Assembly: GCF_900143095.1 (NCBI RefSeq)
Contig: NZ_FRDA01000001.1
Location: 248,001 to 312,000 of the forward strand
Source: Pseudomonas asturiensis
GTDB lineage: Bacteria; Pseudomonadota; Gammaproteobacteria; Pseudomonadales; Pseudomonadaceae
Reading direction: 5' to 3'
Length of the DNA: 64,000 nucleotides
Shown here in pieces: positions 51,332 to 60,266 of the stretch (positions are counted from its first letter, which is position 1; every line of letters begins with the position of its first letter). The position numbers and the translations under genes are program-made. The notes beneath the pieces were generated by a model. It was not told where the DNA came from. It worked only from the letters and a program-made list of their open reading frames with translations, and did no database searches.

Positions 51332-52978
51332 TTAAAGCGCCATGTCACTGGCCGGGTTGCTTTCACGCTTCTCTGCAGGCTTGGCAGCAGGCGCAGTAGC
51401 GGCTGTTGCCTTGTTCACAGGTGGCGGCGGGGTGAGTTGCAGGGTTTCGGCGGTGTAAGCCCATTCCTGTGCAACACGATCCGGGTTGTCGTTCAGCTTG
51501 GTGCCGTAGCTAGGCACGATCTGGCGCAGTTTTTCCTGCCAGGCCGGGGTCGCTACCTTGTCCTTGAAGACTTTCTCAAGCACGCCGAGCATGATCGGCG
51601 CTGCAGTCGACGCGCCTGGCGATGCGCCCAGCAGACCGGCGATGGAGCCGTCTTTGGAAGCAACGATTTCGGTGCCCAGTTTCAGGACGCCGCCTTTCTC
51701 TTCGTCACGCTTGATGATCTGAACGCGCTGACCGGCCTGCATCAGGCGCCAGTCTTCTTTCTTGGCGTTCGGGAAGTACTGTTGCAGAGCTGCGAAACGG
51801 TCGTCATCGGACATCATGACCTGACCTGCCAGGTACTCGATCAGTGGGTACTGAGCGACACCGACACGGGTCATTGGCCACACGTTATGCGTCGTGGTGC
51901 TGGTCAGCAGGTCAAAGTAAGAACCGTTTTTCAGGAACTTCGTGGAGAAGGTCGCGAATGGGCCAAACAGGATGACGCGCTTGCCGTCCAGAACACGGGT
52001 GTCCAGGTGCGGAACCGACATGGGTGGCGCGCCAGTGGACGCGATGCCGTACGCCTTGCCCATGTGTTGCATGGCCAGCGTAGGGTTCTCGGTCACAAGC
52101 CACGAACCGCCGACCGGGAAGCCGCCGTATTCCTTGGCTTCAGGAATGCCAGACTCTTGCAGCAGGTGCAGGGCAGCACCACCGGCGCCGATGAACAGGA
52201 ACTTGGCATCGGTCTCGGTTTCGGTACCGTCTTTCAGGTTCTTGTACTTGACGCGCCAGCTGCCGTCGTCATTGCGGGTGATGTCCTGGACTTCACTCGA
52301 CAGCTTCAGGCTGAAGTTGGATTTGCTCTGCAGATTGGCCACGAACTGACGAGTGATCTCGCCGAAGTTCACGTCGGTGCCAATCGGGCTCCAGGTCACG
52401 GCCAGCTTTTGCGCCGGGTCACGACCTTCCATCATCAATGGAACCCACTTCTTGATCTGCTCGTGGTCTTCGGAGTACTGCATGCCGCTGAACAGCGGGC
52501 TCGATTGCAGCGCTGCGTACCGCTTGCGCAGGAACTCGATGTTGTTGTCGCCCCACACGAAGCTCATGTGCGGTGTGGAGTTGATGAACGAACGCGGGTT
52601 CTTCAGAACGCCGGTCTTCACCTGCCAGGACCAGAACTGACGCGAAATCTGGAAGGCTTCGTTGATTTCGATGGCCTTGGAGATGTCGACGTTGCCGTTC
52701 TTGTCTTCCGGGGTGTAGTTCAGCTCGGCCAGGGCAGAGTGACCGGTACCGGCGTTGTTCCAGCCGTTGGAGCTTTCTTCGGCCACGCCATCAAGGCGCT
52801 CGACCATTTCCATCGACCAGCCCGGCTCCAGCTCATTGAGCCAGACGCCCAGGGTGGCGCTCATGATGCCGCCGCCGACGAGCAATACGTCAACTTTCTT
52901 GGTTTCGGCGGAGTGCGCGGGCATCATCCCGAGCGACATCGCCAGACCCAGAAGGGCCGTGTTCACTTTCTTCAACAT
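51332..52978 (-). CDS. mqo: Malate:quinone oxidoreductase with N-terminal signal
   Basis: 548 residues. A signal-like start ([24 protein letters not shown]) precedes the FAD-binding motif [18 protein letters not shown]. Later segments [31 protein letters not shown] and [19 protein letters not shown] are typical of Mqo. The enzyme oxidises malate to oxaloacetate and passes electrons to quinone. The C-terminus is a Pro/Ala/Lys-rich tail. The ATG at 52978 is preferred over 52990 and longer frames because the signal starts there. A strong terminator follows. Confidence 0.93.
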   Translation of the reverse strand: MLKKVNTALLGLAMSLGMMPAHSAETKKVDVLLVGGGIMSATLGVWLNELEPGWSMEMVERLDGVAEESSNGWNNAGTGHSALAELNYTPEDKNGNVDISKAIEINEAFQISRQFWSWQVKTGVLKNPRSFINSTPHMSFVWGDNNIEFLRKRYAALQSSPLFSGMQYSEDHEQIKKWVPLMMEGRDPAQKLAVTWSPIGTDVNFGEITRQFVANLQSKSNFSLKLSSEVQDITRNDDGSWRVKYKNLKDGTETETDAKFLFIGAGGAALHLLQESGIPEAKEYGGFPVGGSWLVTENPTLAMQHMGKAYGIASTGAPPMSVPHLDTRVLDGKRVILFGPFATFSTKFLKNGSYFDLLTSTTTHNVWPMTRVGVAQYPLIEYLAGQVMMSDDDRFAALQQYFPNAKKEDWRLMQAGQRVQIIKRDEEKGGVLKLGTEIVASKDGSIAGLLGASPGASTAAPIMLGVLEKVFKDKVATPAWQEKLRQIVPSYGTKLNDNPDRVAQEWAYTAETLQLTPPPPVNKATAATAPAAKPAEKRESNPASDMAL

Positions 52979-53926
52979 GCTGTAATCCATTTGATAAATG
53001 CCATCCGCCGACTGCTTCTGAGGGTCCGGGTCTGCGCAGGCCGCAACACATGCGACAAACGCCCGCACCATCAGGGGCTAGAGGTGGACATACAAGGCCA
53101 ATACAATACTGCTCAAGACCTCACTTTATGTCCTACTGCGCTGGCTTCTTATCGTCATTGGATTCAGCGTCATGAAGCGACATGTGCTAATGGGTGCAGC
53201 GCAACGTTGGGGACCGGGTCCCTTTCACGTGCGTAATGCGCACCTGTTCAGCCTGTTCACGGAGTCTTGGACGCCGCATTGGACCATGGAGACACGCTCT
53301 GAGGCGTTTTTTGTGCTCGCAGGGTACGGCACGCCATGGTGCCATATCGGCAAGACGCGGCATTTTCGCACACTGTGTACCTCTGGCGCGAGTTGCGATC
53401 TGCATATCTGCCGTCACCGCGCCGAGCAGGCCTCTGCGACACCTGTCTCCACCGTTATCGCCCGATACCCTCACACCTTTAGCGACAGCCTGCGCATGGC
53501 CGAAATACGGTACTCGTTAGCGCGACGGTCAGGTTCAACGTGCGCTGTTCTGATTGATGAGCGCAATTCATGACTTCAAGTAACGGGCGCCGGCTAATCG
53601 CGGTCCTGATCGGCTGATAAGGTCCCGGAGTCTGGCCATTGCACACGGCAGTCGCGCCCGCGGGCCGCTCACCTGCACACATGTAGCAACATCTGCACGG
53701 GCGTCGCTTCGACTGAATCGTTGAACTTTCCGGGTGCTGGCCAGTTAAACACTTATCTGAACCGTGATGCCAAATGGCTTCTCCATGATTGCCTGCAACG
53801 TCCGAGCACCTTTAAACAAGGGCACTGAACCAGCCCTTAGGAGCGGTTGTGCGAGCATGGAGGCGCTGCAGAACAGAATAAAGCCCGCCACTGCATAGCA
53901 TTGGTGGCGATGACAAGGTGACCCCG
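52979..53926. other. Long gene-poor region between mqo and the oxidoreductase operon
   Basis: About 950 bases with no convincing gene, RNA gene or repeat. A 133-codon open frame at 53172-53573 lacks a ribosome site and recognisable features. The promoters of mqo (minus) and of the aldehyde oxidoreductase operon (plus) must lie here. Confidence 0.6.
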
Positions 53927-54625
53927 ATGAGTGAACCCGAAAAGCAAAAGACCCCGGTGGACCCTACCGAGGGCGTCCAGCCATCACGACGCAATTTTCT
54001 GAAGTTCGGCGCGTCGGGCATTGCCGCCGCGACCCTGTCCACCTGGATACCGTCGGACGGGATGCTGCAGGCCGCTCCTGCCCCAGCACCTGCACCGGCT
54101 GTCATCGACGACACCGGTGCGCCGGGCGCAGGCGAGCACCGCATCCAGCTTAAGGTCAATGGTCAGACTCATTCACTGAATGTGCCAGCCAATGCGGTCT
54201 TGCTGGACGTGCTGCGTGACCGGCTGCAACTGACCGGCACCAAGAAGGGCTGTGACCACGGCCAGTGCGGGGCCTGCACCCTGTTGGTGAATGGGGTTGC
54301 GATCAATTCCTGCCTGTCGATTGCCATTCAGCACGACGGCGACAGCATCACCACCATCGAAGGCCTGGCTGAGAACGGCAAGCTGCACCCGGTGCAGGAA
54401 GCCTTCTGGGAGCACGACGCCTATCAATGCGGTTACTGCACGTCGGGCCAGATCATGAGCGCCGTGGCGATTCTCAACGATCCGAATATTGCGTCTGATG
54501 ATGCCAGTGTCCGCGAAGCCATGAGCGGAAATATCTGTCGGTGTGGGGCTTACAAGAACATTTTGTCGGCCGTGCAGTCTGCGCGCTCGAAAATGCCAGC
54601 CTCGAAAACAGGGGGCGCAGCCTGA
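53927..54625 (+). CDS. paoA: Tat-exported 2Fe-2S subunit of a molybdenum aldehyde oxidoreductase (PaoA-like)
   Basis: 232 residues. A twin-arginine signal (SRRNFLKFGASGIAAATL) heads the mature protein. The plant-type [2Fe-2S] cluster is bound by CDHGQCGAC and a following Cys, and the second cluster by CGYCTSGQ and CRCGAY. It passes electrons from the molybdenum site to FAD and is exported with its partners as a folded complex. The ATG at 53927 follows AAGGTG; a GTG at 53918 is an alternative. Its stop overlaps the start of the FAD subunit gene. Confidence 0.93.
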   Translation: MSEPEKQKTPVDPTEGVQPSRRNFLKFGASGIAAATLSTWIPSDGMLQAAPAPAPAPAVIDDTGAPGAGEHRIQLKVNGQTHSLNVPANAVLLDVLRDRLQLTGTKKGCDHGQCGACTLLVNGVAINSCLSIAIQHDGDSITTIEGLAENGKLHPVQEAFWEHDAYQCGYCTSGQIMSAVAILNDPNIASDDASVREAMSGNICRCGAYKNILSAVQSARSKMPASKTGGAA

Positions 54626-55608
54626 TGAGAACATTCGATTATTCCAGAGCTGCGTCACCCGCGCAGGCCGTCAGCACGGCGTCAGGAGACGGCGAACGTT
54701 TCTATCTGGCAGGTGGGACCACGCTGCTGGATCTTGTCAAACTCGATGTCATGCAGCCTCAGCAACTGGTCGATATAAACCACTTGGCGCTCAAGCAGAT
54801 TGAATCGCTGCCTGACGGTCGCCTGCGTATCGGCGCTCTGGTCAGCAACACGGCGCTGGCCAGTGACCCGCTGGTTCGTGAACGCTACCCTGTGGTTTCG
54901 CAGTCTTTGCTGGCAGGCGCTTCGACGCAGTTGCGCAACAAGGCCACCACGGCGGGCAATCTTTTGCAGCGCGTACGCTGCCCGTACTTTCGCGACGGCG
55001 TTTCTGCTTGTAACAAGCGTGAGCCTGGTTCGGGTTGTGCGGCCATTGGCGGGTTGAACCGCAGCGTGCATGCGGTGCTAGGCACCAGCGATCATTGCAT
55101 TGCGACCCACCCCTCGGACATGTGCGTGGGCATGGCCGCCGTCGGGGCTCAGGTGACTGTCCAGGGCCCGAACGGCACGCGTGACATTCCCTTCGCCGAT
55201 TTCCACCTGCTGCCGGGCGACTCCCCTGAGCGTGAGCATGCGCTGGCACCTCACGAACTGGTGACCCATGTGACGCTGGATGCACCGCTGTCCGGCGGCC
55301 GTTCGAGCTATCTGAAGTTACGTGACCGCACCTCGTATCAGTTTGCCCTGGCGTCCAGCGCAATCATCGTGGTCATGGATGGCAAACGCATCGCCGATGC
55401 ACGCATTGCGCTGGGCGGCGTGGGTACCAAACCGTGGCGTGCCGTGGAGGCGGAGCGTGCCCTCATCGGTCAGCGCGCCGACATGGACACCTTTGCCCGC
55501 GTCGCAGCGCTGGCGATGAAAGGCTCCAGAGCTTATGAACACAACGCCTTCAAGATCCCGTTGGGTGAGCAGGTCATCGTCCGCAATCTTCGTGACCTTA
55601 CGGCGTAG
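54625..55608 (+). CDS. paoB: FAD-binding subunit of molybdenum aldehyde oxidoreductase (PaoB-like)
   Basis: 327 residues. The start MRTFDYSRAASPAQAV, the FAD-binding FYLAGGTTLLDLVKLDVMQP and STQLRNKATTAGNLLQRVRCPYFRDG match the CO-dehydrogenase flavoprotein fold. A Cys-rich insert (RCPYFRDGVSACNKREPGSGC) is typical of PaoB, where it binds a [4Fe-4S] cluster. The ATG overlaps the stop of the preceding gene (TGATG). No signal is present; export is by hitch-hiking on the Tat signal of the first subunit. Confidence 0.93.
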   Translation: MRTFDYSRAASPAQAVSTASGDGERFYLAGGTTLLDLVKLDVMQPQQLVDINHLALKQIESLPDGRLRIGALVSNTALASDPLVRERYPVVSQSLLAGASTQLRNKATTAGNLLQRVRCPYFRDGVSACNKREPGSGCAAIGGLNRSVHAVLGTSDHCIATHPSDMCVGMAAVGAQVTVQGPNGTRDIPFADFHLLPGDSPEREHALAPHELVTHVTLDAPLSGGRSSYLKLRDRTSYQFALASSAIIVVMDGKRIADARIALGGVGTKPWRAVEAERALIGQRADMDTFARVAALAMKGSRAYEHNAFKIPLGEQVIVRNLRDLTA

Positions 55609-55617
55609 GAGTTTTCC

Positions 55618-57834
55618 ATGAGCGAACAGATCATCGGCACGCCGCACCGGCGCATCGACGGCGGCAAGAAAGTCAGTGGCGAGGCACGTTATGCGGCCGA
55701 CCACCCCATCAAAGACATGCTGTACGCGTACGGCGTCTACAGCACCATCGCCAGTGGCCGTATCGTTGCAGTGAACGATCAGGACGCGCGCAAGATGCCG
55801 GGCGTCGTGGCGGTTTTTCACCACGGTAATTTTCCCGAGTTGCATCGCACCCCTAATGCGCCGTTGAGCTTCGCCAAGATGCTGTCTGCGAGCAAGACCG
55901 ACGAGCATCGTCTGCCGTTTGAGGACGAGCGTGTGTACTACCCTGGCCAGTTTGTGGCGTTGGTCGTGGCCGAGAGCTTCGAGCAGGCGAGGGCTGCGGC
56001 GCTGCGTGTGAAGGTCGACTATCAAGAGAGCAAGCCGGTCAAGGATCTGCAGGAAGCGCTGCGCAATAACGGCGCCCGCGATGGCGGTGCAGGGCATACA
56101 CGTGGCAATCCTGACGGTGCGTTTCTTGGGGCGGCCAAAAAAGTCGATCAGACCTATACCACGCCGGTCGAAGTCCACAATCCGATGGAAATGCACGCCA
56201 GCACCGCATGGTGGCAGGACGGCAAACTCTACGTTTACGAAAGCACCCAGGGCGTCGTCAACCACCGCAACCTGCTGGCCAATGTGTTCGATCTGCCGCC
56301 GGATCGCGTGGAAGTGCGCGCGCCATTCATTGGCTCAGGCTTTGGCGGCAAGCTCTGGCCGTGGCCGCATTCGATTGCGGCCTGTGCAGCGTCAAAGGTC
56401 ACTGGGCGGCCGGTCCAGCTGGTGCTGCCGCGTGCGCAGATGTTCACCACCGTAGGTCACCGCCCGGAAACCCGGCAGCGCCTGCGCCTGGCCAGCGATG
56501 CCAGTGGCAAGCTGGTCTCGATCCGTCACGAATCGTTCAACAGCACCTCGACGCTCGACGACTACACCGAAAACTGCGGTGGTGTGACCAAGAGTCTGTA
56601 CGGCTGCGACAACGTGCTGGTCAGCCACAGGATCGGGGCGGTCAATCGCGGTACGCCGACCTCGATGCGTGCGCCGGGCGCAGCGCCAGGGTTGTTCGCG
56701 CTGGAGTCTGCCATTGATGAATTGGCCCTGGCCAACGGCATGGACCCGCTGGCGTTTCGCAAGCTCAACCTGTCCGATAAAGACCAGAGCGCCGGTCTGC
56801 CGTGGTCAAGTAATCACCTGCCGGAAGCCATCGATAAGGCTGCCGCGCAGTTCGGTTGGCAGGCGCGCAAGGCAGAGGTGGGCTCGATGCGCGAGGGCGA
56901 TGAGATCATCGGCTACGGGATGGGTGCCTGTAATTGGGAGGCCTATCAGGTGCCGACCGACGCGCGGGTCATCCTGCGCTCCGATGGTACGGCCCTGGCG
57001 CAGTGCGGACTGCAGGATATCGGCACCGGAACCTACACCATCGTTGCCCAGACCGTCAGTCAACTGACCGGCATTGCGCTGGACCGCGTTGAAGTGGAGT
57101 TGGGCAGCTCGTCATTTCCGGCAGGTCCAGTGTCCGGTGGTTCCTGGGTGACAGCCAGCGTGATGCCGGCGATTGCCGGTGCCACTCGCGAGGCGTTACA
57201 GAAGCTTCGTCAATATGCCGTGAGCAAGAACGCGGTGTTCGCGGGCCAGGACGCCGAGTCGATCACCGTTGAAAACGGCCAGTTGGTGTCGGGCGAGCAG
57301 CGGGTCAGCTTTGTCGACGTATTGAAGTCGCAGCGCCTGTCGCGTGCCGAAGGTAACTTTCAAAGCGGCCTGCCGGAGTCCGGCAAGTATTCGTTTCGCT
57401 CGTTCGGCGTGCACTTTGTCGAGGTGCGCTGGGATCCGGGTATTTCCAGCCTGCGCGTTTCTCGGGTGGTCAGCGCCATCGACGTGGGCAAGGTGGTCAA
57501 TCCGCTGGCCGCTCGCAATCAGGTTGAAGGCGCAATCGTCATGGGTATCGGTATGGCGATGTTCGAGGCCGCCGAGTTTGATCCGCGCACGGGTCTGCCG
57601 GTCAACAACAACTATGCCGAGTACGTGGTGCCCGTGCACGCGGATCAGCCGGAGATCGACGTCATTCTTCTCGATTATCCGGACTACAACCTGGGCGAGT
57701 TCGGTGCGCGTGGCATAGGTGAAATCGGCGTGACAGGGCTGGCTGCGGCGGTGGCGAATGCGGTCTACCACGCTACCGGCAAGCGGGTTCGAAACTTGCC
57801 CATCACCAAAGAAAAGCTGATGGCGGGGCGGTAA
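55618..57834 (+). CDS. paoC: Molybdenum-binding catalytic subunit of aldehyde oxidoreductase (PaoC-like)
   Basis: 738 residues. Xanthine-oxidase-family segments are visible: GTPHRRIDGGKKVSGEARYAAD, PFIGSGFGGKLWPWPH, TSMRAPGAAPGLFALESAIDELA, a Q-loop LAQCGLQDIGTGTYTI and the C-terminal GARGIGEIGVTGLAAAVANA with the catalytic Glu. It oxidises aldehydes or similar heterocycles with a molybdopterin cofactor. It follows paoB after nine bases and precedes the XdhC-type maturation gene by two. Confidence 0.93.
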   Translation: MSEQIIGTPHRRIDGGKKVSGEARYAADHPIKDMLYAYGVYSTIASGRIVAVNDQDARKMPGVVAVFHHGNFPELHRTPNAPLSFAKMLSASKTDEHRLPFEDERVYYPGQFVALVVAESFEQARAAALRVKVDYQESKPVKDLQEALRNNGARDGGAGHTRGNPDGAFLGAAKKVDQTYTTPVEVHNPMEMHASTAWWQDGKLYVYESTQGVVNHRNLLANVFDLPPDRVEVRAPFIGSGFGGKLWPWPHSIAACAASKVTGRPVQLVLPRAQMFTTVGHRPETRQRLRLASDASGKLVSIRHESFNSTSTLDDYTENCGGVTKSLYGCDNVLVSHRIGAVNRGTPTSMRAPGAAPGLFALESAIDELALANGMDPLAFRKLNLSDKDQSAGLPWSSNHLPEAIDKAAAQFGWQARKAEVGSMREGDEIIGYGMGACNWEAYQVPTDARVILRSDGTALAQCGLQDIGTGTYTIVAQTVSQLTGIALDRVEVELGSSSFPAGPVSGGSWVTASVMPAIAGATREALQKLRQYAVSKNAVFAGQDAESITVENGQLVSGEQRVSFVDVLKSQRLSRAEGNFQSGLPESGKYSFRSFGVHFVEVRWDPGISSLRVSRVVSAIDVGKVVNPLAARNQVEGAIVMGIGMAMFEAAEFDPRTGLPVNNNYAEYVVPVHADQPEIDVILLDYPDYNLGEFGARGIGEIGVTGLAAAVANAVYHATGKRVRNLPITKEKLMAGR

Positions 57835-57836
57835 CG

Positions 57837-58805
57837 ATGAAGCAGCTCGACTTGCAGGTTATCCAGCAGGCACGTGACTGGCTGGCAACTGGCAAAACCG
57901 TGTGGCTCTGCACCGTCCTCTCGACCTTCGGTTCCGCCCCGCGTGGACCGGGGGCGATGCTGGTGGCATTGAATAATGGCGAACACCGCGGCTCGCTGTC
58001 CGGCGGCTGTGTGGAAGAGGACTTTCTGGAGCGGCTGACCGCCGGGCAGTTCGAGCCGCTCAACCAGGTGGTGCGTTACGGCGATGGCGGCCTGGCACCT
58101 ACGTTGGCGCTGCCATGTGGCGGGGTACTTGATGTGTTGATCGAGTGCATCACCCCCAGTCCTGACGCTGATCAGCATCTGGCAGGTGTGGAGCAGGCCC
58201 TTGCCGGCCGTACCTTGATCGGCCGAGAGGTCGTATTGGGCGGTGTACGGCGCACGACGTGCGCTGCTGCGCTGGGCGAGTCCCGCGTGCAGGTCGACGG
58301 TCAGCGCGTCAGCATCCGCATGGGCGCGGTCTACCGTGTGCTCTTGGCCGGTTTGTCGCCGGTCGCGGAGTTCTGCGCCAGTTTCGCCGTTGCCATGGGC
58401 TATGAAGTCATCGTCTGCGACCCTCGCACCGAGGTCACAGCCGGTTTCTCCATGCAAGGTGTCGAAGTGCGTGACGTGCTACCCGCGGTGTTCATCGCCG
58501 AAGGTGGCTGTCACGCCTCGACGGCCGTATTGGCGTTGACCCATGATCCGAAGCTGGATGACCTGACCATGCTTGAGGCTGTGCGTACCGAGGCGTTCTA
58601 CATCGGTGCGATGGGCTCGATGCGCACCAGTGGCAAGCGCAAGGAGCGTCTGGCCCGGATTGGTGGCCTGGATGAGGAGGCGCTGGCGCGAATTCACGCG
58701 CCCATCGGTCTGAATCTGGGCAGTAAGACACCGGCCGAGATCGCGATTGCGGTCATGGCCGACATATTGCGCGTGGCCAACGGGATCAGTCGTCAGGCGC
58801 TTTAG
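57837..58805 (+). CDS. XdhC-family molybdenum-cofactor maturation protein (PaoD-like)
   Basis: 322 residues. The N-terminal XdhC/CoxI domain has SAPRGPGAMLVALNNGEHRGSLSGGCVEEDFLERL with the conserved Cys, and the C-terminal XdhC Rossmann domain has YEVIVCDPRTEV, ALTHDPKLDD, AFYIGAMGSMRTSGKR and IGLNLGSKTPAEIA. It binds and protects the sulfurated cofactor and inserts it into the catalytic subunit. It is the last gene of the operon, two bases after the catalytic subunit, and overlaps the convergent nucleotidyltransferase gene by 20 bases. Confidence 0.93.
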   Translation: MKQLDLQVIQQARDWLATGKTVWLCTVLSTFGSAPRGPGAMLVALNNGEHRGSLSGGCVEEDFLERLTAGQFEPLNQVVRYGDGGLAPTLALPCGGVLDVLIECITPSPDADQHLAGVEQALAGRTLIGREVVLGGVRRTTCAAALGESRVQVDGQRVSIRMGAVYRVLLAGLSPVAEFCASFAVAMGYEVIVCDPRTEVTAGFSMQGVEVRDVLPAVFIAEGGCHASTAVLALTHDPKLDDLTMLEAVRTEAFYIGAMGSMRTSGKRKERLARIGGLDEEALARIHAPIGLNLGSKTPAEIAIAVMADILRVANGISRQAL

Positions 58806-59409
58806 CGAAGGTTTGGCAAGCGAGTGCCAACGCCGCTCGCGTGTCGGCGTCGCGCAGGATGCCGGGATCGTCGCACGCCAACACGTCACAGCGCTCAGGA
58901 TGACGCTTGATGATCGACCGGGCACCCTGGTCGCCCTCAAGGTTGAGTAGCAGCGGCCAGAATTCACGCCCGATGATGACCGGGTGGCCGCGCTGTCCGT
59001 CATGCCCGGGCAGCGCGATACGTTGTGGATCGGCCATGCGCGCAAGGCTGTGCAACGTGGCGGGTTGTATCCAGGGCATGTCCGCCAGCAGGACCGCGAC
59101 AGCATCGGCTCCGGAGGGCATCAATGCGGCGATGCCGCTGGCCAGACTGTGGCCCATGCCCAGGTCTGCCAATGGGCTGCGTACCACTGTCACGTCGCGT
59201 GGAACACCCAACTGGTCAGCGTCATCTTCATCTCTCAAGACCACCCACACATCGCTGAACGCCTCTCGGGCATTGTCGAGGCTCGCGCGCAGCAAGGTGC
59301 GGCCGCAGGGCAGGCAGGCAAGACGTTTGTCGCCCTCAAAACGCCGGCTGCGACCTGCCGCCAGGAGCAGTGCGAACACTTGGGGAATTGGGCTGTCTAT
59401 GCTGGTCAA
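58786..59409 (-). CDS. mocA: MocA/MobA-like molybdopterin nucleotidyltransferase
   Basis: 207 residues from a TTG at 59409, with AAAGG about ten bases upstream; no ATG is available in the frame until far upstream. The nucleotide-binding start FALLLAAGRSRRFEGDKRLA, the AVLLADMPWIQPATL motif and LPGHDGQRGHPVIIGREFW fit the MobA-like NTP transferase family, and most likely the MocA branch that makes the cytosine dinucleotide cofactor of PaoC-type enzymes. It converges on the XdhC gene with a 20-base overlap. Confidence 0.85.
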   Translation of the reverse strand: MTSIDSPIPQVFALLLAAGRSRRFEGDKRLACLPCGRTLLRASLDNAREAFSDVWVVLRDEDDADQLGVPRDVTVVRSPLADLGMGHSLASGIAALMPSGADAVAVLLADMPWIQPATLHSLARMADPQRIALPGHDGQRGHPVIIGREFWPLLLNLEGDQGARSIIKRHPERCDVLACDDPGILRDADTRAALALACQTFAKAPDD

Positions 59410-59553
59410 TCCGAAGCCTTTTGAAACAGGTGAAGGGAAAAGGGCCGGTTCGTCATCCAGTGCGCCACACGATGACCTCTGCGTGAGACACGTACAATGC
59501 CTGATTGCGCCGCCTTTTTGCAGTGACAAGATCTACCTATTCGAGGGTTTCAC

Positions 59554-60141
59554 GTGGACAATCATATTCACCCGGTCGAGCTGGAAAAGGCCTACCGCTT
59601 GCTCAATCACGGACCGACCGTTTTAGTGTCGTCCAGTCATGAGGGTGTCCATAACGTCATGTCGGCCGCCTGGGCGTGTGCGCTGGATTTCTCGCCGCCC
59701 AAAGTGACGCTGGTGATCGACAAGATGACCAAGACCCGCGGGCTGGTAGAGAAGAGCGGCTACTTCGCGTTACAGGTGCCCAATCGGGATCAACTGCAAC
59801 TGACGTTCGACGTCGGCACCCAGAGCATGATCTTCACACCGGACAAGCTGGATAAGGCCGGGGTCGAGCTGTTTCGAATCGAAGGGCATGACACGCCACT
59901 GGTGGCTGGTTGCTCTGCCTGGTTGATCTGCAAAGTCATTCCCGAACCGCACAATCAGCAGACGTATGATCTGTTCATTGCCGAAGTCGTGGGGGCCTGG
60001 GCCGACACGCGCGTGTTCCGTGACGGGCACTGGGAATTCGAAACCGCGGACCCGAAATGGCGCAGCCTGCATTACGTGGCAGGCGGGCATTTCTACACCA
60101 TTGGTGATGCTGCTGTGGTGCAGACGGACGGCGAGGCTTGA
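59554..60141 (+). CDS. Flavin reductase-like domain protein
   Basis: 195 residues of the flavin-reductase/FMN-binding split barrel: MSAAWACALDFSPPKVTLVID near 36-56, KSGYFALQVPNRDQL, and the LVAGCSAWLICKVIPEP segment. It may bind FMN or use NAD(P)H; partner monooxygenase not visible. The GTG at 59554 follows GAGGG at the usual distance. It is divergent from mocA and convergent with the aldehyde dehydrogenase gene. Confidence 0.86.
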   Translation: MDNHIHPVELEKAYRLLNHGPTVLVSSSHEGVHNVMSAAWACALDFSPPKVTLVIDKMTKTRGLVEKSGYFALQVPNRDQLQLTFDVGTQSMIFTPDKLDKAGVELFRIEGHDTPLVAGCSAWLICKVIPEPHNQQTYDLFIAEVVGAWADTRVFRDGHWEFETADPKWRSLHYVAGGHFYTIGDAAVVQTDGEA

Positions 60142-60165
60142 ACGTTAGCGACCGGCTGACCGCAT

Positions 60166-60203
60166 AACCTTATAGGAGCGAGCGAGTTCGCGCCTATAAG
60201 GTT
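60166..60203. terminator. Hairpin between convergent genes
   Basis: AACCTTATAGG (60166-60176) and CCTATAAGGTT (60193-60203) are perfect 11-base arms with a 16-base loop that itself contains GCGAGCGAGTTCGCG. It lies 24 bases after the flavin reductase gene and 64 before the end of the aldehyde dehydrogenase gene; a bidirectional terminator or REP-like unit. Confidence 0.65.
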
Positions 60204-60266
60204 TGTCTACCTCCCGTTACCGGTATCGAGCTAATGCGCATCGCGTGTGGGTCGATCCTCGTACAC

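Noticed and set aside
51311..53236. 641-codon open frame antisense to mqo
   Set aside because: Shadow of mqo, which has FAD-binding motifs, a signal and a strong terminator on the other strand.
53172..53573. 133-codon open frame between mqo and the oxidoreductase operon
   Set aside because: No ribosome site, no signal or domain, unusual composition (many His, Trp, Cys, Arg) and no neighbour in an operon; probably a chance open frame.
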